A stretch of 64,000 nt of DNA from Mesorhizobium sp. WSM4306 (lineage in GTDB: Bacteria > Pseudomonadota > Alphaproteobacteria > Rhizobiales > Rhizobiaceae): assembly GCF_007003975.1 (NCBI RefSeq), contig NZ_VFTC01000014.1, positions 62,001 to 126,000 of the forward strand, in the 5' to 3' direction. Shown here piece by piece: positions 38,291 to 47,591 of the stretch. The notes beneath the pieces are model-generated. The model saw only the letters and a list, made by a program, of their open reading frames with translations, was not told where the DNA came from and did no database searches. Position 1 is the stretch's first letter, and every line of letters begins with the position of its first letter. Position numbers and translations under genes: made by a program.

Positions 38291-39139
38291 ATGTCCGCCG
38301 CGCAACCTCCTGAAAACGTCTCCGCCGCCGGCCCGGCGATCATTCTCGTCGAGCCGCAGCTCGGCGAGAATATCGGCATGGTCGCGCGCGCCATGGCCAA
38401 TTTCGGCCTTGCTGAACTCCGGCTCGTCAATCCGCGCGACGGCTGGCCGAGCGAGAAGGCGCGCGCCGCGGCGAGCCGCGCCGACCATGTCATCGACGCC
38501 GTGACTGTATTCGATGATCTGGCGTCCGCGGTCGCCGATCTCAATTTCGTCTTCGCCACCACGGCGCGCGAGCGCGACGGGTTCAAGCCGGTGCGCGGTC
38601 CGGTCGAGGCGGGCAGGGCGCTGAGGGCGCGTCAGATAGCTGGCCAGCGCACCGGGATCCTGTTCGGACGCGAGCGGTTCGGCCTCTACAATGACGAGGT
38701 CGGGCTCGCCGACGAGATCGTCACTTTTCCGGTTGATCCCGGCTTTTCGTCGCTGAACATCGCCCAGGCCGTGCTGTTGATGTCCTATGAATGGATGAAG
38801 TCAGGCCTGGAGGATGAGACGACGACCAATTTCTCCAGCCCGGAAATGAAGCCGGCGAGCAAGGAAGAATTGCACGGCCTGTTTGCCTATCTCGAAGGCG
38901 CGCTCGAAGCGCGCGGCTATTTCCGCCCGGCGCCGAAGAAGCCGAAGATGGTCGACAACCTGCGCGCTGTCCTGACACGCGCCGGGTTTGCCGAGCCGGA
39001 ACTGAAGGTGCTGCGCGGCATCATATCGTCGCTGGACCGGTTTTCGCCCGCGATGCCGCGCGGCGACGGTTCGCCGGGAGACGATCCGAGACGGCTTCCG
39101 GCCGCCGCGCGAAACCGGAAGACAGACCAAGAAGGTTAA
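38291..39139 (+). CDS. trmJ: tRNA (cytidine/uridine-2'-O-)-methyltransferase TrmJ
   Basis: A 282-residue SPOUT methyltransferase. The three knot motifs are motif 1 VEPQLGENIGMVARAMANFG, motif 2 GILFGRERFGL and motif 3 FSSLNIAQAVLLMSYEW. It methylates the 2'-OH of position 32 in tRNAs. The C-terminal helical dimerisation domain is present, with a basic disordered tail. Alone in its unit. Confidence 0.93.
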   Translation: MSAAQPPENVSAAGPAIILVEPQLGENIGMVARAMANFGLAELRLVNPRDGWPSEKARAAASRADHVIDAVTVFDDLASAVADLNFVFATTARERDGFKPVRGPVEAGRALRARQIAGQRTGILFGRERFGLYNDEVGLADEIVTFPVDPGFSSLNIAQAVLLMSYEWMKSGLEDETTTNFSSPEMKPASKEELHGLFAYLEGALEARGYFRPAPKKPKMVDNLRAVLTRAGFAEPELKVLRGIISSLDRFSPAMPRGDGSPGDDPRRLPAAARNRKTDQEG

Positions 39140-39218
39140 GATCAGTAAGCTTCGAACGTCCGGCGTAACCGAATATTATCTGGTGCTGATCTATCGTTGT
39201 GAAAACAGTGGGTCGCAC

Positions 39219-39824
39219 ATGTTCACCTCCAATATCGGACGCATGCGCTTCTTCTTCTATTCCCTTGGGGTCGCTTTCCTCGAGGCCATGGTTGCTATGG
39301 TGTGCATTGTGGGGACGATGGGCTTTGAGGGCTTCGTCAACTCCGCGCCTGGTCCGTCGCGGCAAGGGATGGCCGGCGCGGTCCTCGTCGTTTCGCTGCT
39401 GGCCGTGGTCATGCGTGGCAATATTGCCTGGCGGCGCAGCCGCGACGCCAACGGCAAAGGCTGGATCTTGTGGTCCTACACCGTATTCTGCGCCATCTAC
39501 GCCTTTCTGCAGGCAGGCACACTGCTGGTCATCGATTTCAACAATCCGGAAAGTACGCCCAGTGGTTTGAACCTGCTTGCGCTGTCGATCTTCGGCCTGT
39601 GGTGCACGATCCTGGTGGCGAAGCCGGTGGCGGGCAGCAATATCGATGAGCTGACATCGGTTTTCGATTTCGAGGGCGCTGTTCCGTCGGCCGGCGGCCG
39701 GATGGCCACCACCAGCACTGCGCCATCCACTGCTCGCGTCGCCGCACCGGCCACACGCGCGGTGCCGTCTGTCCAACCGATGGGCCGGCCAAAGCCCGCC
39801 GGCTTCGGCAAGCGTGGGCTGTAG
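39219..39824 (+). CDS. DUF805-like membrane protein
   Basis: About 201 residues with four membrane helices. Two landmarks resemble DUF805: an opening FTSNIGRMRFFFY and RRSRDANGKGWILWS before the third helix. A low-complexity tail rich in alanine, threonine and proline follows (residues ~160-201). The ATG at 39219 was chosen; a GTG at 39183 adds twelve residues. Function unknown. Confidence 0.65.
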   Translation: MFTSNIGRMRFFFYSLGVAFLEAMVAMVCIVGTMGFEGFVNSAPGPSRQGMAGAVLVVSLLAVVMRGNIAWRRSRDANGKGWILWSYTVFCAIYAFLQAGTLLVIDFNNPESTPSGLNLLALSIFGLWCTILVAKPVAGSNIDELTSVFDFEGAVPSAGGRMATTSTAPSTARVAAPATRAVPSVQPMGRPKPAGFGKRGL

Positions 39825-39974
39825 AGCAATCGGAAAGCGGTCTTCGCCGGCTTTTTGCGCAAAACTTGACCGAATTCGCCACTTCAAGACCATGATCGTT
39901 GCGGATAGAACGGCATCGGCCACATCACCGGCCAGCCCTTCTGATCTCCAGCCCCTTTCCATGGTCCGACATCA

Positions 39975-40775
39975 ATGAGCGATCGATCAAGCCACCGCCC
40001 GATCCTGATGTTCGATTCCGGCGTCGGCGGATTGACGGTGCTGCGCGAAGGCCGCGTGCTGATGCCAGACCGGCGCTTCGTCTACGTCGCCGATGACAAG
40101 GCCTTTCCTTATGGCGCATGGGAAGAGCCGGCGCTGAAGGCTCACATACTCGATCTCTTCGCCAAGCTGCTCGACCGTTTTCAGCCGGCGATTTCGGTCA
40201 TCGCCTGCAACACCGCCTCGACGCTGGTGATCGATGCGTTGCGCGAAACATTCCCCGGCCATCCCTTTGTCGGCACCGTGCCGGCAATCAAGCCAGCGGC
40301 CGAGCGCACCCGCTCCGGGCTGGTCTCGGTGCTGGCAACGCCGGGCACGGTGAAGCGCCAGTACACGCGCGACCTGATCGGCAAATGGGCGCAGAAATGC
40401 CATGTACGCCTGGTCGGCAGCAACAATCTGGCGGGACTGGCCGAGGCCTACATGCGCGAGGGCTTTGTGGACGAAGAGGCCGTGCGCGCCGAGATCGCAC
40501 CGTGCTTCGTCCAGCATGACGATTTGCGCACCGATATCGTCGTGCTCGCCTGCACGCACTACCCATTTCTGGCCAACCGAATGCGCAAGACCGCACCCTG
40601 GCCGGTCGACTGGATCGACCCGGCCGAGGCGATTGCCCGCCGCGCGCTGTCGCTGCTTCCCGCAGTCGACGGGCCGTTACCGCAAAGCGAGCCCGATATC
40701 GCTGTCTTTACCTCGGGAAAGCCGGATTTCGCCATCAGCCGGCTGATGCAGGGGTTTGGATTGAGTGCGCGTTAG
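39975..40775 (+). CDS. murI: Glutamate racemase
   Basis: A 266-residue cofactor-independent racemase supplying D-glutamate for peptidoglycan. Catalytic residues are D14 and S15 ([10 protein letters not shown]), C78 in VIACNTAST and C193 in VLACTHYP, with H195 nearby. Its stop overlaps the end of the convergent RNB gene by four bases. The 150 bp upstream hold no clear regulatory signal. Confidence 0.96.
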   Translation: MSDRSSHRPILMFDSGVGGLTVLREGRVLMPDRRFVYVADDKAFPYGAWEEPALKAHILDLFAKLLDRFQPAISVIACNTASTLVIDALRETFPGHPFVGTVPAIKPAAERTRSGLVSVLATPGTVKRQYTRDLIGKWAQKCHVRLVGSNNLAGLAEAYMREGFVDEEAVRAEIAPCFVQHDDLRTDIVVLACTHYPFLANRMRKTAPWPVDWIDPAEAIARRALSLLPAVDGPLPQSEPDIAVFTSGKPDFAISRLMQGFGLSAR

Positions 40776-42154
40776 GCTGGTTCGAAGACAATAAGGCGTT
40801 GATCCGGATCGGCCGAAACAAGCCTTAACGTCAGGCCGTCGCCTTGGCCGAACCCCGAGGCCTTCACATTCGCAACGACAGGCATGTCCGAGAGCTGTAC
40901 GCGCATACGCTGGTCGGCGACGTCGGTGACGACGGCCTTGAACATTTCACCCTGGCGTCCCTTCAGCATCACCGCCTCGGCAAGGTCGATGGCCGCGTGG
41001 TTGATCTGCGAGGCGCGGGCATCCGCGCGTCCCATCACCGTGGGCAGTCTGGCAAACGCCTCGGTGACGGCCTGCGACACCGGCTGGCCGTTGGCAATTG
41101 CCAGCACGCAGCGCACGACGTAGCGGTCTGCCAGCCGCCTCAGCGGCGCGGTGGCATGGGCATAGGTCGCAGCCATCGCTTCGTGCCACGGGACGACGCC
41201 TTCCTCATAGAGTTGGTAGGATGCGCCGGAGCCGGCACGGCGGATTTCCAGCATCAGCGCTGCCTGTTGCCTGTTGCTGGGATCGAGGGTTCGCTGATAG
41301 TCGCGCAGACTGGTCGAAGCCGCCCAGGACAGGCCGAGAGCCTGTGCCGCGCTGCGCAGTCTTTGCACCTTGGAAGCATCCGGCGGCGCCATCACCCGGA
41401 ACAGCCCGGTCCGGTGCGCCAGCATGGCGTCGGCAATCGCCATGTTGGCAGCCAGCGAAAGCGCGGCGTTGTCTTGTTCGGATTGCAGCAGCGGTCTGAA
41501 CGAAAGCTGGAATGTGCCATCGGCAAGCTGTTCCACCTCCTGCTCGGGCGGGTCGACGCGGGAAGCGCCACGGCGCTCTTCATTTGCCGCCATGCGCCGC
41601 GCAATTTCGGCAAAGCCGGTCGGAACGTCGGCGGCCCGTACGCTGTCATAAGCGAGCTTGGCGCGGCTCTGAATGATTGCGCGCTCCGCGCCATCCAGCT
41701 TTACCGCGCCGTCCCTGGCGATCCGAACCGTGAAGACAACGGCCGGACGCGGCCCGCTGGGCAACAGGCTCGCCGCACCCTCGGCGATCACCTGGGGATA
41801 AAGCCCGGCCTTACCATCCGGCAAATACAGGGTCTCGCCCCGCGCCCAGGCTTCGAGATCCACCGCGTCGCCGTCCTCGACGAACCAAGCCACGTCGGCA
41901 ATGGCATAGTGCAACAGAAAGTCGCTGCCGCTCGCCTCGATCGAAAAAGCCTGATCGAGATCGGTGGAAGTTGCCGGATCGAGTGTCACGAAAGGCATCG
42001 CCGTTCGGTCGGCATGCTGGCTGGGCACCCGTCTGGCGGCCCTCTGTGCCAGGGCTATCACGTTGGGCGGAAACCCGTCCGGCACATGGAACTCGGTGCG
42101 GATTTTTGAAAGGCCGTCAGCGAGTGCCTGCGAGGGATCGGTCAACGATTTCAT
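40772..42154 (-). CDS. Short RNB-domain ribonuclease with altered active site
   Basis: A 460-residue RNase II/R-family protein. Its RNB domain starts within ~50 residues, so the N-terminal cold-shock domains of RNase II/R are absent; a short S1-like strand pattern ends it ([23 protein letters not shown]). The active-site segment reads [14 protein letters not shown], where E. coli RNase II has D-x5-D-x-D-D: the last aspartate is glutamine. The arginine helix [13 protein letters not shown] is kept. Exonuclease activity is therefore likely but not certain. Similar short LDQ-type RNB proteins occur in other bacteria. Confidence 0.85.
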   Translation of the reverse strand: MKSLTDPSQALADGLSKIRTEFHVPDGFPPNVIALAQRAARRVPSQHADRTAMPFVTLDPATSTDLDQAFSIEASGSDFLLHYAIADVAWFVEDGDAVDLEAWARGETLYLPDGKAGLYPQVIAEGAASLLPSGPRPAVVFTVRIARDGAVKLDGAERAIIQSRAKLAYDSVRAADVPTGFAEIARRMAANEERRGASRVDPPEQEVEQLADGTFQLSFRPLLQSEQDNAALSLAANMAIADAMLAHRTGLFRVMAPPDASKVQRLRSAAQALGLSWAASTSLRDYQRTLDPSNRQQAALMLEIRRAGSGASYQLYEEGVVPWHEAMAATYAHATAPLRRLADRYVVRCVLAIANGQPVSQAVTEAFARLPTVMGRADARASQINHAAIDLAEAVMLKGRQGEMFKAVVTDVADQRMRVQLSDMPVVANVKASGFGQGDGLTLRLVSADPDQRLIVFEPA

Positions 42155-42315
42155 GGCGCCGTCCTACACTGGCGTTTCGGACACGGGAAGGCCGATTTGC
42201 CGGCAGGCGGGCCGGCCTTGGGGAGACACGCGCGCTGACCGGGAGTTGGCCGCCAGAGCTGGAACTCTCGCCCAAGCGCAACGTTTCTTCTTCTGGCAGC
42301 AAAGGAGGAACCGAT

Positions 42316-42504
42316 ATGCCTGCAAAATCACAAGCCCAGCAAAAGGCCGCCGGGGCCGCGCTTTCGGCCAAACGCGGCGAAATCAAGAAAGGCGAACTCA
42401 TAGGCGCTGCACGCGAAATGTATGAATCGATGAGCGAAAAGCAGCTTGAGGAATTCGCCGAGACCAAGCGCAAGGGGCTGCCCGAGAAGAAATCGGCGGA
42501 CTGA
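42316..42504 (+). CDS. DUF3008-family small protein
   Basis: A 62-residue basic, helical protein (MPAKSQAQQKAAGAALSA..., GELIGAAREMYESMSEKQLEEFA) of the DUF3008 family. An AAAGGAGG ribosome site lies seven bases upstream, so it is surely translated. No assigned function; such short lysine- and glutamate-rich proteins are often stress-induced. Divergent from the RNB gene. Confidence 0.85.
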   Translation: MPAKSQAQQKAAGAALSAKRGEIKKGELIGAAREMYESMSEKQLEEFAETKRKGLPEKKSAD

Positions 42505-42525
42505 GACCCGGATATTGTGCCGTCA

Positions 42526-42556
42526 AAACAAAAGCCCGCGGCCGAGACCGCGGGCT
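42526..42556 (-). terminator. Terminator hairpin shared by convergent small genes
   Basis: AGCCCGCGG-(6 nt)-CCGCGGGCT. On the minus strand it is followed by TTTGTTTT, a proper terminator for the small secreted-protein gene. It lies between the two convergent stops and can also end DUF3008 transcripts. Confidence 0.75.
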
Positions 42557-42580
42557 CTTCACTTCAGGCCGAAGCCGAAA

Positions 42581-42790
42581 CTACCAGCGCCACCAGCAGC
42601 GCTTCACCTTGTAGCGGATGACCTTCTTGTGGCCGTGCCGCCAGACGACCTTCTTCGTCACCACGATGCGGCAGACCTGATAGTGTCTGTGACCGTGCCA
42701 ATGCCTGGCCATCGCCGGCTCTGGGACGGCAATCGACATCGATCCTGCCAGGACGGCTGCACTTACCAACGAAAGGAAGAATCTTTCCAT
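42581..42790 (-). CDS. Small secreted histidine-rich basic protein
   Basis: 69 residues. A Sec signal peptide (MERFFLSLVSAAVLAGSMSIA, cleavage near PAMA-RH) precedes a mature part of about 40 residues with six histidines, two cysteines, four tryptophans and many lysines and arginines (RHWHGHRHY, WRHGHKK, CWWRW). It may bind metal or anionic surfaces in the periplasm, which is inferred. It has a terminator downstream. I do not recognise a named family. Confidence 0.65.
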   Translation of the reverse strand: MERFFLSLVSAAVLAGSMSIAVPEPAMARHWHGHRHYQVCRIVVTKKVVWRHGHKKVIRYKVKRCWWRW

Positions 42791-43170
42791 ACGACTTCTG
42801 GCTCCTCTAGCTCCAGTCCCTTCCTAATGCCGTTGGCAACGACCCCGCCACATCCGGCACCGCACTTAACACCAGAAAAGCTATATGGTTGCCGCAGCCG
42901 GCGCCAGCCGCGAGCTTGACACCGGTTAAATCTCCGTTTAACGAGCCCACCAACACCGGGCCGCAATGCTCGGTGGTTTCTTTTGCATGGCAAGCCCGGG
43001 AAATCAGGTTTATCGTTTCCTTGGTCTTGTCCAGACTGACGTGTCCCGTGGGTTTTCCATCGCATTGCGTGGAAGACCCTGTCAGGTCTCGAAAACGGAG
43101 GCCAGAGGAGGGCGCGTTTCCTTCACCCGGACCATGAGGTTCCGGGTGGTTTGTTTTGAAAGGGAATGCG
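42791..43170 (+). promoter_or_regulatory. 380-bp gene-free rpsD leader region with hairpin
   Basis: No convincing gene is present. A possible promoter is TTGACA (42916-42921) with TAACGA (42939-42944) 17 bp on, which gives an unusually long leader. At 43124-43148 CACCCGGA-(9 nt)-TCCGGGTG forms a perfect 8-bp stem followed by GTTTGTTTTG, directly before the rpsD ribosome site (GAAAGGGA at about 43158-43165). This is terminator-like and could serve S4 autoregulation. Confidence 0.45.
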
Positions 43171-43788
43171 ATGAGCAAGCGCGAATCCGCGAAGTACAAG
43201 ATCGACCGCCGTCTCGGCGAAAACATCTGGGGCCGCCCGAAGTCCCCGGTCAACAAGCGTGAATACGGCCCCGGCCAGCACGGCCAGCGCCGCAAGGGCA
43301 AGCTTTCCGACTTCGGCCTGCAGCTGCGCGCCAAGCAGAAGCTGAAGGGTCACTATGGCGACGTTTCGGAAAAGCAGTTCCGCAAGGTCTATGAAGAGGC
43401 TGACCGCCGCAAGGGCGACACCTCGGAGAACCTGATCGGCCTGCTCGAGTCGCGTCTGGATGCGGTCGTCTACCGCGCCAAGTTCGTGCCGACCATCTTC
43501 GCCGCCCGCCAGTTCGTCAACCACGGCCACGTCAACGTCAACGGCAAGCGCGTCAACATCGGCTCGTACCGCTGCAAGCCGGGCGACGTCGTCGAAGTGC
43601 GTGAAAAGTCGAAGCAGCTGGTCATCGTTCTGGAATCGGTCGGTCTCGCCGAGCGCGACGTGCCGGACTACATCGAAGCCGATCACAACAAGATGGTAGC
43701 AACCTTCTCGCGCATCCCCGGCCTCGCGGACGTTCCGTTCGCCGTGCAGATGGAACCGAACCTGGTCGTCGAATTCTACTCGCGCTGA
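43171..43788 (+). CDS. rpsD: 30S ribosomal protein S4
   Basis: A 205-residue primary 16S-binding ribosomal protein. The N-terminal part has [25 protein letters not shown]. The zinc-type cysteines of some S4 proteins are absent here. The S4 RNA-binding domain ([39 protein letters not shown]) is intact. The start at 43171 ([10 protein letters not shown]) is the family start. Monocistronic, with leader hairpin before and terminator after; in many bacteria S4 represses its own mRNA. Confidence 0.98.
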   Translation: MSKRESAKYKIDRRLGENIWGRPKSPVNKREYGPGQHGQRRKGKLSDFGLQLRAKQKLKGHYGDVSEKQFRKVYEEADRRKGDTSENLIGLLESRLDAVVYRAKFVPTIFAARQFVNHGHVNVNGKRVNIGSYRCKPGDVVEVREKSKQLVIVLESVGLAERDVPDYIEADHNKMVATFSRIPGLADVPFAVQMEPNLVVEFYSR

Positions 43789-43811
43789 TCGGCTCTTTGC
43801 CGCAGATATCG

Positions 43812-43842
43812 AAGGCCGCCTTTCGAGGCGGCCTTTTTCTTT
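43812..43842 (+). terminator. Rho-independent terminator of rpsD
   Basis: AAGGCCGCC-TTTCGA-GGCGGCCTT followed by TTTCTTT, 24 bases after the rpsD stop. Strong stem and T-run. Confidence 0.9.
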
Positions 43843-43913
43843 GGGCGTCGCGCTTTGCGATTTTCGAGCCAATGCGCTAATCCGGGCGCAACAGGGATTT
43901 GGGCCGACGCGCC

Positions 43914-44807
43914 ATGAACATGCTGCCAAACGCCGATTTGCTTGAACCGGCCGCCGATGCCGAAGGCGGTCTCCATCCGCTGTTCGCCGACGTGCCGTCC
44001 TCGGTCGAGTTCAACAAACTGCGCAAGCGGCTGTTGCGGCTGACCCGCCAGGCGATCGAGGATTTCGCCATGGTCAGGCCAGGCGACCGCTGGCTGGTGG
44101 CGCTGTCCGGCGGCAAGGATTCCTACGGACTGCTCGCCGTGCTGCTCGATCTCAAATGGCGCGGTCTGCTGCCGGTCGAGCTGCTCGCCTGCAATCTCGA
44201 CCAGGGTCAGCCGAATTTCCCGAAGCATATTTTGCCGGATTATCTCGACGCACACGCCATTTCCCATCGCATCGAGTACCAGGACACCTATTCGGTGGTC
44301 ACCGACAAATTGCCCCAGGGCAGCACCTATTGTTCGCTGTGCTCGCGGCTGCGGCGCGGCCATCTCTACCGCATTGCGCGCGAAGAGGGCTGTTCGGCGC
44401 TGGTGCTCGGCCACCATCGCGAGGACATTCTTGAAACCTTCTTCATGAACCTGTTCCATGGCGGCCGCCTTGCGGCCATGCCGCCAAAACTGCTCAACGA
44501 CGACGGCGACGTCATGGTGCTGCGGCCGTTGAGCTATTGCGCCGAGGCGGATCTGGAAAAATTCGCCGGCGCGATGAAATTCCCGATCATTCCCTGCGAT
44601 CTCTGCGGCAGCCAGGAAGGCCTGCAGCGCAATGCCACGAAGGCAATGCTCGACGACATGGAAAAGCGCATGCCGGGCCGCAAGGACACGATGCTGCGCG
44701 CGCTGTCCAACACCAGGCCTTCGCATCTGCTCGACCGCAAACTGTTCGATTTCACTGCCCTCAACGGCAGCCTCACCGCGGGACAAGACATTTCCGATGA
44801 TATTTGA
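43914..44807 (+). CDS. ttcA: tRNA 2-thiocytidine synthetase TtcA
   Basis: A 297-residue PP-loop ATPase that thiolates C32 of tRNA with an Fe-S cluster. The PP-loop is SGGKDS (65-70), and the two CxxC pairs are C140/C143 ([13 protein letters not shown]) and C228/C231 (PCDLCGSQ). The [17 protein letters not shown] block is typical. ATG 43914 ([10 protein letters not shown]) is preferred to 43899. It overlaps the phosphatase gene by 11 bases. Confidence 0.95.
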   Translation: MNMLPNADLLEPAADAEGGLHPLFADVPSSVEFNKLRKRLLRLTRQAIEDFAMVRPGDRWLVALSGGKDSYGLLAVLLDLKWRGLLPVELLACNLDQGQPNFPKHILPDYLDAHAISHRIEYQDTYSVVTDKLPQGSTYCSLCSRLRRGHLYRIAREEGCSALVLGHHREDILETFFMNLFHGGRLAAMPPKLLNDDGDVMVLRPLSYCAEADLEKFAGAMKFPIIPCDLCGSQEGLQRNATKAMLDDMEKRMPGRKDTMLRALSNTRPSHLLDRKLFDFTALNGSLTAGQDISDDI

Positions 44808-45624
44808 CGACCGTGCGATCGACTGGCTGGCCGAACTTCTCGCCGACGCAGCCAGGGCCGAAATCATGCCGCGCTTTCGCCGGCTGGGCGAGGGAGACGT
44901 ACGCCAGAAGACTTCGGCCGCCGATCTGGTGACCGAGGCCGACGTCAACGCGGAGCGGCTGATCACGGCGAGGCTGCGCGAGCGCTACCCCCAGGCAATG
45001 ATTGTCGGCGAGGAGGCCTGTTCCGACAATCCGGCACTGCTCCAGGGGCTCGGCGATGCCGATCTCGCCTTCGTCGTCGACCCGGTCGACGGCACCTTCA
45101 ACTTCGCCTCCGGCGTGCCGCTGTTCGGCGTCATGCTGAGCGTCGTGGTCAAGGGCGAGACAGTTGCCGGCATCATCCATGATCCCGTGGGCAAGGACTG
45201 GCTGATCGGCGCCAAGGGCGCCGGCAGCCATATCCGCCATGCGCACGGCACGCTGGAGAAGGTGCATGTCGCCGATGCCGTGCCGGTCTCGCAGATGACC
45301 GGTTCGGTTTCCTGGCAATATCTGGCGGAACCGCAGCGCTCGCTTCTGGCCCGCAACCAGACCAAGACTCTGTCGCAGTTCGGCTATCGCTGCGCGGCGC
45401 ATGAATACCGGCTGCTCGCCAGCGGCCATGCGCATTTCGTCGTCTACAACAAGCTGATGCCGTGGGACCATCTGGTCGGCGTGTTGATCCATGCCGAGGC
45501 CGGTGGCTATACCGCGCGCATCGACGGCAGCGCCTATTTGCCGTCGCATGTCGATGGCGGCATCCTGGTCGCGCCCGACAGGGAAAGCTGGCAGGAGTTG
45601 CGCCGCGAACTCTGGGCTGAGTAG
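44797..45624 (+). CDS. Inositol monophosphatase-family phosphatase
   Basis: A 275-residue Mg-dependent phosphatase. Metal sites are GEEA (E of motif A), [12 protein letters not shown] and the late [17 protein letters not shown] (WD motif). Substrate could be inositol phosphate, histidinol phosphate or a nucleotide phosphate; the sequence does not decide. It starts inside the ttcA 3' end, so the two are co-translated. Confidence 0.88.
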   Translation: MIFDDRAIDWLAELLADAARAEIMPRFRRLGEGDVRQKTSAADLVTEADVNAERLITARLRERYPQAMIVGEEACSDNPALLQGLGDADLAFVVDPVDGTFNFASGVPLFGVMLSVVVKGETVAGIIHDPVGKDWLIGAKGAGSHIRHAHGTLEKVHVADAVPVSQMTGSVSWQYLAEPQRSLLARNQTKTLSQFGYRCAAHEYRLLASGHAHFVVYNKLMPWDHLVGVLIHAEAGGYTARIDGSAYLPSHVDGGILVAPDRESWQELRRELWAE

Positions 45625-45679
45625 GACCAATTCCTGCTCAGGCGTTTACGTCGCCAGGCGTCCGGCCTCCAGACCAAAA

Positions 45680-46948
45680 TTAATGCAGGTCGGTGACGTG
45701 CCCTGAAATGGGCGGGTTGTGCGGCTGGAACATCTTGCCGCGCTCGGCGATCAGGATCATCAGCAGGGCCGCGACCGAGACGCTGCAGAAGCCGGCCGCC
45801 AGCGGCGTCACCGTGCCGTTGAAGGCCTGGCCGATCAGCGTGCCGAGAATGCCGCCGAGAAACGTCTGCATGAAACCCAGGATCGACGACGCGGTGCCGG
45901 CCAGTTGCCCGAGTGGCTCCATCGCAAGCGCGTTGAAATTGGCGCCCAACGCGCCGAACGGGATCATTGCGCTGGCGAAGAAGGTGATGAACAGCCAGAG
46001 CGGCATGTTCATCTCCAGCGAAACGGTGAGCCAGGCAAGGCTGATCACCAGGAACAGCAGCAGTGCGCTCTGCGACAGACGGCGCATGCCAATGCGGCCG
46101 ACCAGGCGCGAGTTGAGGTAATTCGAAAAAGCAAGAACGCCGGCGACACCGGCGAAGATGACCGGAAACATCTCGCCAACATGAAAAATGTCGACATAGA
46201 TCTGCTGCGCCGAGGCAATGAAGCCGAACATGGCGGCGAAAATGAAGGTGCTGGCAAAGGCGTAGCAAAGCGCAATGCGGTTGGTGAGCACGATGCGGAA
46301 ACCGCCGAGGACGGATGATACTGTCAACGGCCGGCGATATTCCGGGTGCAGCGTTTCCGGCAGCCGCAACAGCGACCAGGCCGACACGACCAGCGCTCCG
46401 ACCGCCATGGTGACGAAGATCCAGTGCCAGCTCGCGAACAGCATGATGAACTGGCCGATCCCCGGAGCAATCACCGGGATGGCCATGAACACCATGAAGA
46501 TCAGCGACATTACCTCAGCCATGCGCCGGCCGTCGAACGTGTCGCGCACGATCGAGACAGCAATGACGCGCGTGGCCGCGGCACCGATGCCTTGCACAAG
46601 CCGGCACAGCAGCAGGATGGGGAATGACGGGGCGATGGCGGCAGCCGCCGCCGCCACGACGTAGATCGCCAGCCCGACGACCAGCGGCGCGCGACGCCCG
46701 AACCGGTCCGAGATCGGTCCGAAGAAAAGCTGTCCGCCGCCGAAGCCCAAGATGTAGGCGGTGATCACATATTGGCGGTGGTTTTCATTTTCGACGCCGA
46801 GCGTGGCGCCGATCTGCTGCAGCGCCGGCAGCATGATGTCGATGGCCAGCGAGTTCAACGCCATCAGCGCCGCGCACAGCGCGATGAATTCCCAGCGCGG
46901 AATAGGCAAGTTGCTTGCCTGTTTCGGCGCTTGTGACTGCTGGTCCAC
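45680..46948 (-). CDS. Bcr/CflA-type drug/H+ antiporter (MFS, 12 TM)
   Basis: A polytopic transporter of ~422 residues with 12 helices. It begins with the Bcr/CflA motif LNSLAIDIMLPALQQIG. The MFS motif A is GPISDRFGRRAP, and RLVQGIGAAATRV is motif C-like. It exports drugs or metabolites across the inner membrane. There is no ATG near the start: GTG 46948 or TTG 46966 are the options and neither has a good ribosome site. The exported compound is unknown. Confidence 0.88.
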   Translation of the reverse strand: MDQQSQAPKQASNLPIPRWEFIALCAALMALNSLAIDIMLPALQQIGATLGVENENHRQYVITAYILGFGGGQLFFGPISDRFGRRAPLVVGLAIYVVAAAAAAIAPSFPILLLCRLVQGIGAAATRVIAVSIVRDTFDGRRMAEVMSLIFMVFMAIPVIAPGIGQFIMLFASWHWIFVTMAVGALVVSAWSLLRLPETLHPEYRRPLTVSSVLGGFRIVLTNRIALCYAFASTFIFAAMFGFIASAQQIYVDIFHVGEMFPVIFAGVAGVLAFSNYLNSRLVGRIGMRRLSQSALLLFLVISLAWLTVSLEMNMPLWLFITFFASAMIPFGALGANFNALAMEPLGQLAGTASSILGFMQTFLGGILGTLIGQAFNGTVTPLAAGFCSVSVAALLMILIAERGKMFQPHNPPISGHVTDLH

Positions 46949-47060
46949 GGCGAGTCCGATCTTCAAAACGAATATGCGCCGGCATGCCGGCGCATCGATT
47001 CGTCCTCACCCGAAAGGGGAGGTAACATTTTGCCGGGGCGGGGCTGCCCCGGTCTCAAAC

Positions 47061-47098
47061 CAGAATCAGGCGCCCCAGAATCAGGCGCCCCAGAATCA
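47061..47098. repeat. 15-bp tandem repeat at the grxD stop codon
   Basis: CAGAATCAGGCGCCC occurs twice perfectly (47061-47075, 47076-47090) and a third time for 8 bases, ending on the grxD stop. It looks like slippage duplication of the gene end. Next to it, CCGGGGC-GGGGCT-GCCCCGG (about 47034-47053) is a weak terminator-like stem. Confidence 0.8.
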
Positions 47099-47431
47099 CG
47101 CGGGAGCTTTGACGCTGACGCCCTTTTCGACGAGGAAGGTCTGCAGTTCGCCCGCCTGGAACATTTCGCGGATGATGTCGCAACCACCGACGAATTCGCC
47201 CTTGACGTAGAGCTGCGGGATCGTCGGCCAGTTCGAGTATTCCTTGATGCCCTGGCGCAGTTCGGCCGAGGTCAGCACGTCGACGCCCTTATAGTCGGCG
47301 CCGATGTAATCGAGGATCTGCACCACCTGGCCGGAAAACCCGCACTGCGGAAAACCGGGCGTGCCCTTCATGAAAAGGACGACGTCATTGCCCTTCACTT
47401 CGCTGTCGATGTAGTCGTTGATGCCGCTCAT
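47096..47431 (-). CDS. grxD: Monothiol glutaredoxin Grx4/GrxD
   Basis: A 111-residue CGFS-type glutaredoxin. The active site is PQCGFSGQ (C30). The glutathione-binding WPTIPQLYVKGEFVGGCDI is intact. It carries a [2Fe-2S] cluster, usually as a complex with BolA, and takes part in iron sensing and Fe-S delivery. ATG 47431 has AAGGA upstream. The partner gene bolA is nearby on the same strand but an opposite-strand gene lies between. Confidence 0.95.
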   Translation of the reverse strand: MSGINDYIDSEVKGNDVVLFMKGTPGFPQCGFSGQVVQILDYIGADYKGVDVLTSAELRQGIKEYSNWPTIPQLYVKGEFVGGCDIIREMFQAGELQTFLVEKGVSVKAPA

Positions 47432-47591
47432 GGAATATCCTTTCACGCCTGTGGGAGTCAGGCTCGAAGCATAGTCATCAAATAAACCCATAGATGGGCC
47501 GAAACAAGATGTTTGCGCCGCTGCCGCGGAAATGGCGCAAAGGATAGCCTGTCTTGGGCCAAGCATCCCGCCCGATTGCAGTCTCCGGAAG

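Noticed and set aside
42807..43334. 175-codon minus-strand frame across the rpsD leader
   Set aside because: Overlaps the start of rpsD antisense, has no ribosome site and no recognisable motif.
47061..47098. CRISPR array
   Set aside because: Units are contiguous without spacers and only 2.5 copies are present.
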